Shown here piece after piece: positions 27,933-40,093 of a stretch of 64,000 bases of DNA. Position 1 is the stretch's first letter. The number at the start of each line of letters is the position of its first letter. Source of the stretch: Streptomyces lienomycini (GTDB lineage Bacteria; Actinomycetota; Actinomycetes; Streptomycetales; Streptomycetaceae); NCBI RefSeq assembly GCF_027947595.1, contig NZ_CP116257.1, positions 7,128,001 through 7,192,000 on the forward strand, written 5' to 3'. The position numbers and the translations under genes are program-made. The notes beneath the pieces are model-generated. The model did no database searches and was not told where the DNA came from. It worked only from the letters and a program-made list of their open reading frames with translations.

Positions 27933-28586
27933 CTACGCCGGCTGCTGCTCGCCCGCCGCCCCGACCTCGCGCAGCCACGGCGCCTCGGTGTCGACGCGGC
28001 TGCTCTTCTCGACGTCCCAGGCGCCGTAGCGCGGGTTGAGGTCGACGTCGAGCTTCTTGGAGGCGTCGGACAGGGCCTGCCAGAACTCCGGCCGGCTGGT
28101 GTCGGTGCCGAGGCTCTGGGCGAGCTTCTGGGCCTCCAGCTGGACCCGGAGGTTGTCGTCGAGACGCTCGGGCGGGACGCCGTACTGCTGGAGCCAGACC
28201 GTCTCCAGCTGTTCGGGGCCGCCCGCCTGCTGCTCCAGACCGCCCCGCATGTCCTGCACTTCCTTGCGGGTGACGCTCACGCCGGCGTCCTGGGCGGCGC
28301 GGTGCAGGACCCGGTCGAGGACCATGCCGTGCAGGGTGTCGCGGGTGAGGGTGCCGGTCCTGGCGACGACCTGCTGGTACTGGGTGTCGTCCGGGACGGC
28401 GGCGCGCTGGGCCTCGCGCACCTCGTCGACGCGGTTCTCAAGTTGGGCGACGGTGATCCGCTGGTCGCCGACGACGGCCGCGGCGCCCGGATGCGCGTCG
28501 TTGCCGCAGGCGGTGAGCAGGGGTGCCGCTGCGGCGATCGCGGCGGTGAGGAGAAGCGCGGAGCGACGGCGGCTGCGGCGGTGCAA
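27933..28586 (-). CDS. SurA-N-like lipoprotein (putative extracytoplasmic chaperone)
   Basis: 217 residues from a TTG at 28586, chosen because GGGAGG lies five bases upstream; it starts directly before the twin basic region HRRSRRRS. The lipobox LLTAC gives an acylated Cys at about residue 21. Next comes a SurA N-terminal-like helical domain (VVGDQRITVAQLENRVDEVREAQ, LTRDTLHGMVLDRVLHRAAQDAGVSVTRKEV). No complete PPIase domain is present. It probably binds unfolded secreted proteins on the outer membrane face; this is inferred from the family. Confidence 0.85.
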   Translation of the reverse strand: MHRRSRRRSALLLTAAIAAAAPLLTACGNDAHPGAAAVVGDQRITVAQLENRVDEVREAQRAAVPDDTQYQQVVARTGTLTRDTLHGMVLDRVLHRAAQDAGVSVTRKEVQDMRGGLEQQAGGPEQLETVWLQQYGVPPERLDDNLRVQLEAQKLAQSLGTDTSRPEFWQALSDASKKLDVDLNPRYGAWDVEKSSRVDTEAPWLREVGAAGEQQPA

Positions 28587-28734
28587 GGGAACCTCCCGTT
28601 TGGAGATTGTGCGACGGTGCACAAAGTCTTGCGATGATCGATGTTAGGCAGTGGCCCGGCTCTGGCCAACCCATTGGACCAACGATTCATCAGGACTTCG
28701 GGCACCGCCTCGCCCCCGCCCGCACCGGCGGTCG

Positions 28735-30267
28735 TCAGCCGCGCATCTGGCCGAGCCACTGGAGGGTGCGCCGGATCTCGGCCGCGAGCGGGTGGCCGGG
28801 GCCGTGGACGTGCTCCACGTCGTGCAGCAGCCGGGCCAGCGTGTCGTGGGCGGCGGCGCGGTCGCCGAGGGCGAGAAGCAGGTGGCCCATGCGGCGGCGG
28901 ACGTCGTGGGCGAGGTCGGGGTCCCCGGCGACGTACTGGTTCTCGTAGTACGGCAGCAGCACGCGGTACTCGGCGAGGGCGGCGGCCGGTTCGCCTAGCT
29001 GTTCCAGGCACTGGGCGGCGTCGTAGCGGTGCCGCAGCGACTGCGGGTCGGCCTGACCGGCCTCGGCGGCGCGTTCGTCGGCGAGGCGGCGCAGTTCGGG
29101 CAGAGCGCGCCGGTACTGGCCGTCGTCCATGAGGGTCGCCGCGTACTGCTTGCGCAGGGTGCGCACGACCGGGGAGCGTTCGCCGTGCTGTTCGGCGGCG
29201 GTGGGCAGGATCGCGCCGAGGATGTCGACGGCCTGGGTGATGCGGCCCTCGCCGAGCAGACGCTTGACGTCGTCGACGGCGCGGGCGACGTCCGGCTTGC
29301 CCGCCTCGGCCGCGGGCGGCACCGGGGCCGGCTGCGGCGCGGGGGTGAGCGCGCGGTCCGGCCAGGGGGCGTGCGGGCGTACGAAGGGGCGGGTGGGGTC
29401 GAGGGGACCGCCGGTGGGCACGCCGCGCGCGGGCAGGAGCAGCGCCAGGTGCTCGTAGACCTCCTGGGCGGAGGCGGGGCGGTGCTGCGGGTCCTTGGCG
29501 AGCAGGCGCAGGACCAGGGTTTCGAGCGATTCCGGAACCTCGGGGCGGATGCGGCGCACGGGCAGCGGGGGCTCGTACAGGTGCCGGTGCAGCACGCCGA
29601 GGGCCGTGGAGCCCGCGAACGGGACGTCGCCGCTGAGCAGTTCGTGCAGGAGCACGCCGAGCGCGTACAGGTCGGTGTACGGGCCGACGGCGCCGCCCAT
29701 GGCCTGCTCGGGTGCCATGTAGGCGGGCGAGCCGATGGGGGTGCCGGTGTGGGTGAGGCGGGTGGTGTCGGCGTCCATCACGGAGGCGACGCCGAGGTCG
29801 AGGACGGTGACGGTGCCGTCCTGTCTGACCATCACATTGCGCGGTTTGAGGTCGCGGTGGACGATCGGCACGGCGTGCACGGCGCTCAGTACGGCGCACA
29901 GCTGGGCGGCGACCGCGACCGCCCACTGCCACGGGTAGGGCTCGTGCTCGGCGAGGTGGTCGGAGAGGTCGGCGCCGTCGACGTACTGCATGACGAGGAA
30001 CAGCTCCTCGCCCTCGCTGCCCGCGTCGTGCACCGTGACCAGGCCGGGGTGGTCGACCTGTGCGGTGATCCGGCACTCGCGCACGAAGCGGCGGCGCAGT
30101 TCGTCGGCCTCCTGCCCGGCCACCTTGTCGGGGCGCAGCAGCTTCACCGCCACGCGCCGGTCGAGGCGCCGGTCGTAGGCCGTCCAGACCTGGCCCATGC
30201 CGCCCTGGCCGATGAGCGTGGACAGCTCGTAGCGGCCGGCGACGACGCGTCCTGCCGCCACGGTCAC
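28735..30267 (-). CDS. serine/threonine protein kinase with C-terminal TPR-like region
   Basis: 510 residues without a membrane segment. The kinase domain (about 10-275) has the glycine loop IGQGGMGQVW, Lys in VAVKLL, catalytic loop IVHRDLKPRNVM, a DLG in place of DFG, and SPAYMAPEQ. After a proline-rich linker the last ~180 residues form helical repeats resembling TPRs (LPELRRLADERAAEAG, AAALAEYRVLLPYYENQ, ALGDRAAAHDTLARLL). Its GTG overlaps the stop of the upstream membrane-protein gene; a second GTG two codons on (30261) has better ribosome-site spacing. The upstream membrane protein may be its partner or target. Confidence 0.92.
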   Translation of the reverse strand: MTVAAGRVVAGRYELSTLIGQGGMGQVWTAYDRRLDRRVAVKLLRPDKVAGQEADELRRRFVRECRITAQVDHPGLVTVHDAGSEGEELFLVMQYVDGADLSDHLAEHEPYPWQWAVAVAAQLCAVLSAVHAVPIVHRDLKPRNVMVRQDGTVTVLDLGVASVMDADTTRLTHTGTPIGSPAYMAPEQAMGGAVGPYTDLYALGVLLHELLSGDVPFAGSTALGVLHRHLYEPPLPVRRIRPEVPESLETLVLRLLAKDPQHRPASAQEVYEHLALLLPARGVPTGGPLDPTRPFVRPHAPWPDRALTPAPQPAPVPPAAEAGKPDVARAVDDVKRLLGEGRITQAVDILGAILPTAAEQHGERSPVVRTLRKQYAATLMDDGQYRRALPELRRLADERAAEAGQADPQSLRHRYDAAQCLEQLGEPAAALAEYRVLLPYYENQYVAGDPDLAHDVRRRMGHLLLALGDRAAAHDTLARLLHDVEHVHGPGHPLAAEIRRTLQWLGQMRG

Positions 30268-30887
30268 CTTCCGCCCTGGTGGTGGCCGCCCTGATGGTGG
30301 CCGCCCTGGCCGCGGCCGTCGTGGTTGCCGCCGTCGTGGTTGCCGCCGTCGTGGCCGCGCAGGTAGTCGCTGAGCTCGTCGAGTTCGGCGCGGACCTGGT
30401 CGATGCGGGCCGGGGCGGGGTGGTGCTGTGGCGGCGGGGCCTGGTACGGGGGGACCGGCGGGTGCACGGCGGCCGGGGCGTAGGGGTACGGGGGCTGCGG
30501 GTGCCCGTAGCCGGCCGTCGGGGGCAGGAAGACGGGGGCGGGCGGCCGCCGATGGTGGCTGATGTCCGCGTACAGGAAGTACCCGGCGCAGGCACAGGCG
30601 TTGAGCAGCAGGATGATCATGCCGGTGGTGCCGGCCGGGGTGCTGAAGTCGTCGGTGTCGTCGGTGGCCAGGAAGCAGAAGCTGACCACCAGGACGGCGG
30701 CGGACGCCGCGAAGGCCCACCAGTCGCGCGGCCGTCGGGTCACGATGGCCGCGTACAGGGTGGAGATCCAGGCGAGGAACCCGAGGCTCAGCAGGGGTAG
30801 GGCCACGAAGAAGACGCGCAGCAGGACCAGCACCGCGGTGGCGGGGCGGCGCGGCGGCGGTGGCGGCGCGTAGCCGGGGCCGAGCAT
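30264..30887 (-). CDS. membrane protein with Pro/His-rich tail, coupled to the kinase gene
   Basis: 207 residues. Three or four hydrophobic helices lie at ~17-110 (VLVLLRVFFVALPLLSLGFLAW, AAVLVVSFCFLA, MIILLLNACACAGYFLYA). A proline-rich stretch follows, then a short coiled segment (RIDQVRAELDELSDYLRG) and a Gly/His-rich end (HDGGNHDGG, GHHQGGHHQGG) that could bind metal. ATG 30887 has AGGAG five bases upstream. The stop overlaps the kinase start (GTGA), so the two products are made together and probably work together at the membrane. Confidence 0.78.
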   Translation of the reverse strand: MLGPGYAPPPPPRRPATAVLVLLRVFFVALPLLSLGFLAWISTLYAAIVTRRPRDWWAFAASAAVLVVSFCFLATDDTDDFSTPAGTTGMIILLLNACACAGYFLYADISHHRRPPAPVFLPPTAGYGHPQPPYPYAPAAVHPPVPPYQAPPPQHHPAPARIDQVRAELDELSDYLRGHDGGNHDGGNHDGRGQGGHHQGGHHQGGR

Positions 30888-31028
30888 GGCTTCTCCTGGA
30901 GACCTGACGAGACGGACGCGCACCGGGCGACGACCGGTGCGGAGTCGAGCGTATAGGCCGACACCGACAAGCGGCCCCGGGTTGTACCGAACCGTTGTCG
31001 TCCTGGTCACTCGGCCCGCGCGGGCCGG

Positions 31029-33065
31029 TCAGTCGGGAGCGACCGTGCCGTCCGTGAGCCCGTCGTACATGCCCCGCACCAACTGCTCCCCCAGGCGGCC
31101 CGCGAGCCGCAGCGCCCGCTCGAACTCGTCGAGGGCGCGGAAGCGGTCGCCGTAGCCGCGCTGGGCGTCGAGGGGGAGCCGGGGGAGCTGGAGGCGCCGT
31201 ACGTCGAGGCGGGTGGCGGTGGAGGCGTAGCTGCTGGCCTGCCGGTGGTTGGCGGTGCCGCGCAGGAAGCCGGCGAGGAACCAGGGGTCGAGGGCGGCGG
31301 GGTCGGGGCGCAGGAGTACGAGGTTGCGGCCCAGGGCGGCGCCGGCCGTGGCGTCGTCGATCACGCGCGCGACGGATCCGCCGCCGAGGACGGGCACGAC
31401 GACGTCGCCGGGTTCGGTCAGTACGGGTTCCTCGTCGCTTTCCTGGAGGGTGGCCGAGGGGCCGGTGCCGGCGAGTACGTCGTGGTCGGTGAGCAGGGGC
31501 ACGCGCGCGTGGCCGCCGTTCGTGCCGGTGCGCAGCACGAGGGCGCCGCCGCGGGCGAGTTCGCCGACGGTGGTGAGCGGCCGGCGGGGCGCGGCGCGTC
31601 CGGTGCCGGGGGCCGCGGGGGCGAGGTCCGCGGTCAGGCGCAGGGTCTCGTCCAGGCGCTCGCGCACGTCCGTGAGCCGTGCGGTGTCTCCGGTGGCGGT
31701 GGGGGGCGGCAGGTGGCGGGCGGGGGCGAGGTCGACGTCGTCGTCGAGGAGTTCGATGACGGGCAGGGAGCGGGCCAGTCCCGGCCGTTCGTCGAGCCGG
31801 CCGGTGCGGTCGAAGTCGCGCCAGGCGTCGAGCACGGCGTCCCGCACGGACCGCCAGTCCGGACCGCCGCGGCCTTCCCCGGCGAACTGCCCCGCGTCCG
31901 CGAGCAGTACCTCGGGCTGCGCGGGCGCCTTCTCGGGCCGGCGCAGCATCCACAGGTGCAGGGGGATGTTGTACGGGGGTGCCGCGCCGACCGGCAGGGC
32001 GATCACGGCGCGCAGGGCGCCCCGGCGCAGCAGGTCGGCGCGGATGCGTCGGCCGGAGCGGCGGGAGGCCGCGGCGGGCGGCATGAGGACGACGACGGTG
32101 CCGCCGTCCCGGACGCGGGCCAGGGCGTGCTGCACCCAGGCCAGTTCGGACTCGGTGCGGGCCGGGAAGCCGTACTCCCAGCGGGGGTCGTAGGCGAGTT
32201 CGTCGTGGCCCCAGTTGCGTTCGTTGAACGGCGGGTGGCACAGCGCGGCGTCGGCGCGCAGGCCGGTCCGGACGTCGGCGCGCAGGCTGTCGCCGTCGGC
32301 GACCCGCACGGCGGCGTCCGTGCTCAGGGCGAGGCGCAGCGCGGCCAGGGCGGCCAGGGCGGGGTCGTTGTCCTGGCCGTACAGCTCCTGCCCGGGGCGG
32401 GTCGTGGCGGCGGCGCGGAGCAGGGTTCCGGTGCCGCAGGCGGGGTCGAACACCGTGCGGGCGGGGCCCGCGAGTTCGGCCATCAGCTCGGCGAGGGGAT
32501 CCGGGGTGAGCGTGTAGTGCCGCGGGTTGGCGTCGAGGTGTCGGCCGAGCAGGAACTCGTACGTCTTGCGCGCGCCCGGCCCGGCGGCGAGTTCGGCGGT
32601 GCCGCGCAGGAGCGGGACGGAGGGGAGCAGCCGGGGGCCGATCGGGGTGGCGACGGTGCGCTCGGGGCCCGTGCCGAGGCGGGCGTCGAGTACCTGGTCG
32701 AGGGCGGCGGGCAGCATGGCGGCGAGGCGTTCGTCGGAGCCCGCGCTCGCTTCCAGCCAGAGGGTCGGGCGGTCGTGGATGAGCAGGAGGACGCAGCCGG
32801 CGTGCACCAGGGCGGTGACCGGGCCCTCGGGGTGGCCGGCCAGGTGCTGCCAGACGCGTTCGCGCGGGGGGACCTCGGCGAGCTTGCCCTGGGCGCGCAG
32901 CCACGACTCGACGTCGGCGAGGGAGAAGGACGGGCTGGTCTCGGTGCCGCCGACCGGCTTGGGGAAGTCCGCGTGCCGGCGGCGCCAGTTGCTGACGGCG
33001 GCCCGGCCGACGCCGGCGAGCCGCGCGATACCGGCGGCGGTCACCTCTGTCCCGTTGTCCTGCAC
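31029..33065 (-). CDS. HsdM-like N6-adenine DNA methylase with N-terminal HTH and HsdS-like C-terminus; motif IV altered
   Basis: 678 residues. An N-terminal helix-turn-helix (VTAAGIARLAGVGRAAVSNWRRR, residues 8-30) precedes a type I R-M modification-subunit core: SAM motif I DPACGTGTLL at 207-216, and the region RHYTLTPDPLAELM before it. The catalytic (N/D)PP(F/Y) motif reads CHPPFN (His at 277), so the usual Asn/Asp is missing. The C-terminal third (VGELARGGALVLR to RLDVRRLQLPRLPLDAQ) resembles an HsdS recognition domain. No hsdR or separate hsdS is nearby. It may be an orphan regulator or an inactive or modified methylase. Confidence 0.85.
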   Translation of the reverse strand: MQDNGTEVTAAGIARLAGVGRAAVSNWRRRHADFPKPVGGTETSPSFSLADVESWLRAQGKLAEVPPRERVWQHLAGHPEGPVTALVHAGCVLLLIHDRPTLWLEASAGSDERLAAMLPAALDQVLDARLGTGPERTVATPIGPRLLPSVPLLRGTAELAAGPGARKTYEFLLGRHLDANPRHYTLTPDPLAELMAELAGPARTVFDPACGTGTLLRAAATTRPGQELYGQDNDPALAALAALRLALSTDAAVRVADGDSLRADVRTGLRADAALCHPPFNERNWGHDELAYDPRWEYGFPARTESELAWVQHALARVRDGGTVVVLMPPAAASRRSGRRIRADLLRRGALRAVIALPVGAAPPYNIPLHLWMLRRPEKAPAQPEVLLADAGQFAGEGRGGPDWRSVRDAVLDAWRDFDRTGRLDERPGLARSLPVIELLDDDVDLAPARHLPPPTATGDTARLTDVRERLDETLRLTADLAPAAPGTGRAAPRRPLTTVGELARGGALVLRTGTNGGHARVPLLTDHDVLAGTGPSATLQESDEEPVLTEPGDVVVPVLGGGSVARVIDDATAGAALGRNLVLLRPDPAALDPWFLAGFLRGTANHRQASSYASTATRLDVRRLQLPRLPLDAQRGYGDRFRALDEFERALRLAGRLGEQLVRGMYDGLTDGTVAPD

Positions 33066-33288
33066 GGTCGAGCCCCCTCGTCCTGGTGTGTGGCGTCGAT
33101 CCTACCGACGAACACACGCCAACCCCGATTCACGTCGTGTACAGCCACTCCCACGTGAACCGTGTTGACTCGATTCACAAGCTCTGGTCTTATTGACCCA
33201 GCGAAACACCCCATGCCGAGCCGCCACGGTTTACGGCCTGGACGTTCCGTTTCGCCGATCTGCTGTCTTTGGGGAGAGGACTGACGTC

Positions 33289-33801
33289 ATGGGCATGAAG
33301 ACCAAGATCGCGCTGGGTGCTGTGGTGGGGATCGCCGTCATCGGCGCGCTGTCGGCCAACTCGGACGGCGGGGACGGCGACGCCAAGAGCGACAGCCGGA
33401 CCTCCGCCGCCTCGGGCGAGCAGTCCGGCGGCGCGAAGTCGGACGGCGCGACGTCGGACGGCGCCGAGTCCGGCGGTGCGTCCGAGGCGAAGCCCGCCGA
33501 GGACAAGGCGGCCGAGAAGGGCTCGCAGGCCGACCGGTTCAAGGCCTTCGTGCAGAAGAACGGCACGGCCACGGAGAAGCAGGCCGTCTCCCACGTCACC
33601 AAGGTCCAGGGTGCGGAGGAGCAGAACGACATCCTGGACACCGCCGACGTCTACACCGACTTCACCGGTGGCATCATGGGCGAGGGCACGGGTTCGGCGA
33701 AGCTGATCGCCTCGGCGTTCGCCGACTGGAAGGACAGCGACAACGGTCTCGTCACCGTCTACGACGCCGAGGGCGAGATCCTCGGCAACGGCGAGTTCTG
33801 A
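33289..33801 (+). CDS. secreted/anchored small protein with Ser/Gly/Lys linker, unknown function
   Basis: 170 residues. A short N-terminal hydrophobic segment (TKIALGAVVGIAVIGALSA) acts as signal or anchor. About 55 low-complexity residues (Ser, Gly, Asp, Lys, Ala) follow, then a compact C-terminal domain of ~85 residues (ADRFKAFVQKNGTATEKQAVSHVTKV, DILDTADVYTDFTGGIMGEG, VTVYDAEGEILGNGEF). I do not know the domain's function. The ATG at 33289 has a GGAGAGGA ribosome site; a second ATG two codons later is an alternative. Confidence 0.75.
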   Translation: MGMKTKIALGAVVGIAVIGALSANSDGGDGDAKSDSRTSAASGEQSGGAKSDGATSDGAESGGASEAKPAEDKAAEKGSQADRFKAFVQKNGTATEKQAVSHVTKVQGAEEQNDILDTADVYTDFTGGIMGEGTGSAKLIASAFADWKDSDNGLVTVYDAEGEILGNGEF

Positions 33802-34116
33802 GCCACGGCGCCGTCAGCACCGGCCCGCACCCCGGTACTTCGGTTCCCTTCCGCACCCCGTCGTGTTCGGTTCCCGCCCGGCGCCACGCCCACGGCTCAC
33901 CGCCGCACCGGTCTCCGCCGGGCGGGGCGGCACCGGGCGGCCTTCGAGTACCCCCGGTCGGCGAGCGCCGATCAGCCGCTAGACCGACCGCGCCGCCGAA
34001 CCACCGACCGTCCACCGACCCGTCCACCGGCCGATCGAACGATCGACCCAACCACCCACCATCCACCACCCACCACCCACCGCTTCATCGTTCACGGAAA
34101 CCTGGGGAATCCCACC
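33802..34116. other. intergenic region with pyrimidine-rich simple repeats
   Basis: 315 bases without a gene. The part nearest the next gene consists of short direct repeats of CCACC/CCATC type and CGATCGAACGATCGA-like palindromic patches (34030-34080), a composition unlike coding DNA. No clear promoter or terminator is recognised. Confidence 0.4.
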
Positions 34117-34944
34117 ATGCGTCGCTCCAACCGCGGCACCGCGCTCACCGCTCTCCTCATCGCCGCGGCCACCGTCGGCCTCACCGGCTGTCAGTCCGGT
34201 CAGGACGGGGACGGCGACGCCGGCACCTCCAAAACCTCCGCCTCCGCCTCCGCTCCTGCCTCCGCGTCCGCGTCCGCGTCCAAGGCCGCCGCCGCGGAAC
34301 CGTTCGCCGGGCTGACCGGCAAGGAGATCGCCGACCGGGCCGTCGAGGCCACCTCCGGCGCACGTTCGCTGCGGATCGCGGGCGACGTCTCCGACGACGA
34401 GAGCGGCGGCACCATCCGGATCGACATGGCCATGGACCGGCAGGGCGAGTGCGCCGGCACGATGAGCCTGGACGGACAGGGCGAGGCCGAGCTGATCAAG
34501 ACCGGGGACACGCTGTACATGAAGTACGACGAACGGTTCCTGCGGGCGCAGAGCGAGGGCGAGCCCGCGGCCGAGACCGACGCGGCCGTGGACATGCTGG
34601 CCGGGCGGTGGACCAGGATGGCCGCCACCGGCCAGGACGCGAAGGACATGGCGGCCTTCTGCGACCTGGACGGCATGCTGGGCGACGCGGAGGGCGCCGG
34701 GCAGGACGTGACGCGCGGCGAGCGGACCGACGTCGACGGCAGGCCCGCGCTCCTCCTGCACGAGAAGGACGGCGCGGACCGCAACACGCTGTACGTCGCC
34801 ACCGAGGGCAAGCCGTACCTGCTGCGCTTCGACAGCGAGTCCGAGAAGGACCCCGGCACCATCACCTTCAGCGCGTACGACGAGCCGGTCGCCGCCAAGG
34901 CGCCCACCGGGGATGTCCTCGACCTGGACGCACTGGGCGGCTGA
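34117..34944 (+). CDS. lipoprotein, LppX/LprG-like fold suspected
   Basis: 275 residues with a lipobox GLTGC (Cys at about 28), a Ser/Ala-rich linker and a C-terminal ~215-residue domain. The domain pattern (GLTGKEIADRAVEATSGARSLRIAGDV, GTIRIDMAMDRQGECAGTMSL, ELIKTGDTLYMKYDERFL, GTITFSAYDEPV) resembles the actinobacterial LppX/LprG-type half-barrel lipoproteins, some of which carry lipids. That assignment is by general pattern only. ATG 34117 has GGGGAA seven bases upstream. Confidence 0.8.
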   Translation: MRRSNRGTALTALLIAAATVGLTGCQSGQDGDGDAGTSKTSASASAPASASASASKAAAAEPFAGLTGKEIADRAVEATSGARSLRIAGDVSDDESGGTIRIDMAMDRQGECAGTMSLDGQGEAELIKTGDTLYMKYDERFLRAQSEGEPAAETDAAVDMLAGRWTRMAATGQDAKDMAAFCDLDGMLGDAEGAGQDVTRGERTDVDGRPALLLHEKDGADRNTLYVATEGKPYLLRFDSESEKDPGTITFSAYDEPVAAKAPTGDVLDLDALGG

Positions 34945-35005
34945 GCGGCCGCCCGGCACCGACCGACCGGGGGCGCGTGCGGCGGCGTACGGCGTCGGCG
35001 CCGGT

Positions 35006-35776
35006 TCAGCCGCCGCACTGGCGCAGCATCGCCTCCCGGTCCGGTGCGGTCACCGCCAACTCGTACTTGACCGCGACCTGGGCGAACCGGACGGCGTACG
35101 CGCACCGGATCGACTTGTCGGGCGGCAGCCAGGAGGCCGGGCCGGAGTCGCGCTTGGCGGAGTTGGCGCGGCCCTCGACGGGGAGCAGGTTGAGCGGGTC
35201 GTTGGCCAGTTGCTCGCGCTTGCTCTCGGGCCACCGCGAGGAGCCCATCTGCCAGCTGTACGACAGCGGCACGACGTGGTCGATCTGGACCTCGCTCGCC
35301 TTCTGCTTGCGCCAGTCGATGGTCGTCCCGGTGTACGGGTCGTCCAGCGTCATGGCGACGACCACGCAGTCGGAACCGGAGCGGAAACGCACCTTCTGCC
35401 CGTCGCGTTTGAGCAGGTCGTTCCGCGTGTCACAGCCGTTGCGGGCGAACGGGACGCCGTCGGCGGTGTCCATCCAGGCGTAGCCGAACTCGTCCCGGTC
35501 GTACCCCGTCTTGGGGCCGCGGCCCTTGGTCTTCAGACCGTCGATGAGTTCGCGGGCGCTCGCCTCGTGGGCGCCGCCGGTGAGCGGTGCGAGACCCGGG
35601 TCGGTTCCGTCCGGGTTGTCCAGCGGGCTGACGGCGTGGCCCGCGGCCGGGGCCTCGGCGCCGCCTCGCGCGGCGGAGGCCCCGTCGTCGTCCATGCCCT
35701 CGCACCCCGTGACCAGGGCCAGAGTCAGGACCGCACCCGCGGCCCACCCGGTACGGATCCTGCTGTGCCGCCTCAT
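35006..35776 (-). CDS. secreted HNH-type nuclease lipoprotein (DUF1524-like)
   Basis: 256 residues. A signal peptide ends LVTGC (acylated Cys25). The C-terminal domain (~120-250) is a DUF1524/GmrSD-C-type HNH fold: SDCVVVAMTLDDPYTGTTI, the catalytic EVQIDHVVPLSYSW, the ANDPLNLLPVEGRANSAKRDSGPASWLPP segment with the late Asn and His-equivalent positions, and RCAYAVRFAQVAVKYELAV. Such lipoproteins are common in Streptomyces and probably degrade extracellular DNA. No immunity gene is evident, as expected if the enzyme is active only outside the cell. Confidence 0.88.
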   Translation of the reverse strand: MRRHSRIRTGWAAGAVLTLALVTGCEGMDDDGASAARGGAEAPAAGHAVSPLDNPDGTDPGLAPLTGGAHEASARELIDGLKTKGRGPKTGYDRDEFGYAWMDTADGVPFARNGCDTRNDLLKRDGQKVRFRSGSDCVVVAMTLDDPYTGTTIDWRKQKASEVQIDHVVPLSYSWQMGSSRWPESKREQLANDPLNLLPVEGRANSAKRDSGPASWLPPDKSIRCAYAVRFAQVAVKYELAVTAPDREAMLRQCGG

Positions 35777-35908
35777 GCGCGCCCCTCCCCTTGCTGTTCA
35801 GGACCACGGTAGCGAGGCAGAGGTTCGGGCCATAGAGGGCCTCAGTGGGCGCAGCGGGCATATCCGGCGTACGGTCGGAGGTGAGTCACGTCTCGGAAGG
35901 AGCGCCGC

Positions 35909-36109
35909 ATGGGCTTCCTCGACAAGATGAAGAGCATGGCAGGCAAGGACAAGGACCGTTCCCGGAAGATGTCCGACGCCGCCGAACGCCAGGTCAACCA
36001 GAGGACCGGCGGCAAGTACGAGAAGCAGGTCGACGCCGCACAGCAGCAGGCCGAGGGCAAGCTCGGCTTCGGGCGCGACCGGGGCGGCGACCGGCCGGAC
36101 CAGCCATAG
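35909..36109 (+). CDS. Rv0909-family antitoxin-like small protein
   Basis: 66-residue, very charged helical protein (MGFLDKMKSMAGKDKDRSRKMSDAAERQVNQRTGG) matching the short actinobacterial Rv0909/MT0933 antitoxin family, which includes KVDxAxxQAEGKLG-type ends. An AAGGAG ribosome site precedes the ATG. Its usual toxin partner (Rv0910-like) is not adjacent, so here it is solitary and the antitoxin role is uncertain. Confidence 0.8.
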   Translation: MGFLDKMKSMAGKDKDRSRKMSDAAERQVNQRTGGKYEKQVDAAQQQAEGKLGFGRDRGGDRPDQP

Positions 36110-36170
36110 GACCGACCGCAGAGAACGCTCTCTCCCGCCACACACTCCCCACCACTCATCCCACACACGT

Positions 36171-36212
36171 CGAAGCCGTCCGCGGACCTGTTCCGCGGAC
36201 GGCTTCTTCGAC
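36171..36212 (+). terminator. intrinsic-like terminator after the small antitoxin-like gene
   Basis: GAAGCCGTCCGCGGA pairs perfectly with TCCGCGGACGGCTTC around CCTGT and is followed by TTCG. It lies between the convergent antitoxin-like and mfd genes and can work in either direction. Confidence 0.8.
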
Positions 36213-36269
36213 GGGCAAACGCGGCCGGGATCGCGCTCAGGGCTGCGGTCCCCGGCCGGTCGCCGAGGG

Positions 36270-39803
<3,534 letters not shown>

Positions 39804-40003
39804 TCGGGGCGCTTTCCGTGCGGGGGTGTACAACACGACGGGCCCGACGCGCGCTGCGGGCCGGGGTGTCTCCAGCGTACGTCGGTCCGCTCGGGTGCGT
39901 CGGGGGCTGTGGACGACTCCGGATGTGTGGTGGCCGGCGCCGCGGCGGCCGTACCAGGCCCGTGCGCGCCCGGCGCCGGACTCGGTGGGGCGAGAAGTTC
40001 CCA

Positions 40004-40051
40004 CAAAAGAAGCCCGGCGCCTCCGCCCCCCTGGGACGTCGGCGCCGGGCT
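40004..40051 (-). terminator. terminator downstream of the second ABC permease
   Basis: On the minus strand AGCCCGGCGCC pairs with GGCGCCGGGCT around a 19-base loop and is followed by TCTTTTG. It sits between the permease stop and mfd. Confidence 0.7.
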
Positions 40052-40093
40052 CTCCCCCGCAACCCCCGTGTGCGGTGGCCGTAGGGACGGGTG

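Noticed and set aside
31245..33158. A plus-strand open frame of ~640 codons opposite the methylase gene
   Set aside because: Composition is Gly/Ala/Arg-rich with no domain, while the minus strand encodes clear methylase motifs across the same stretch.
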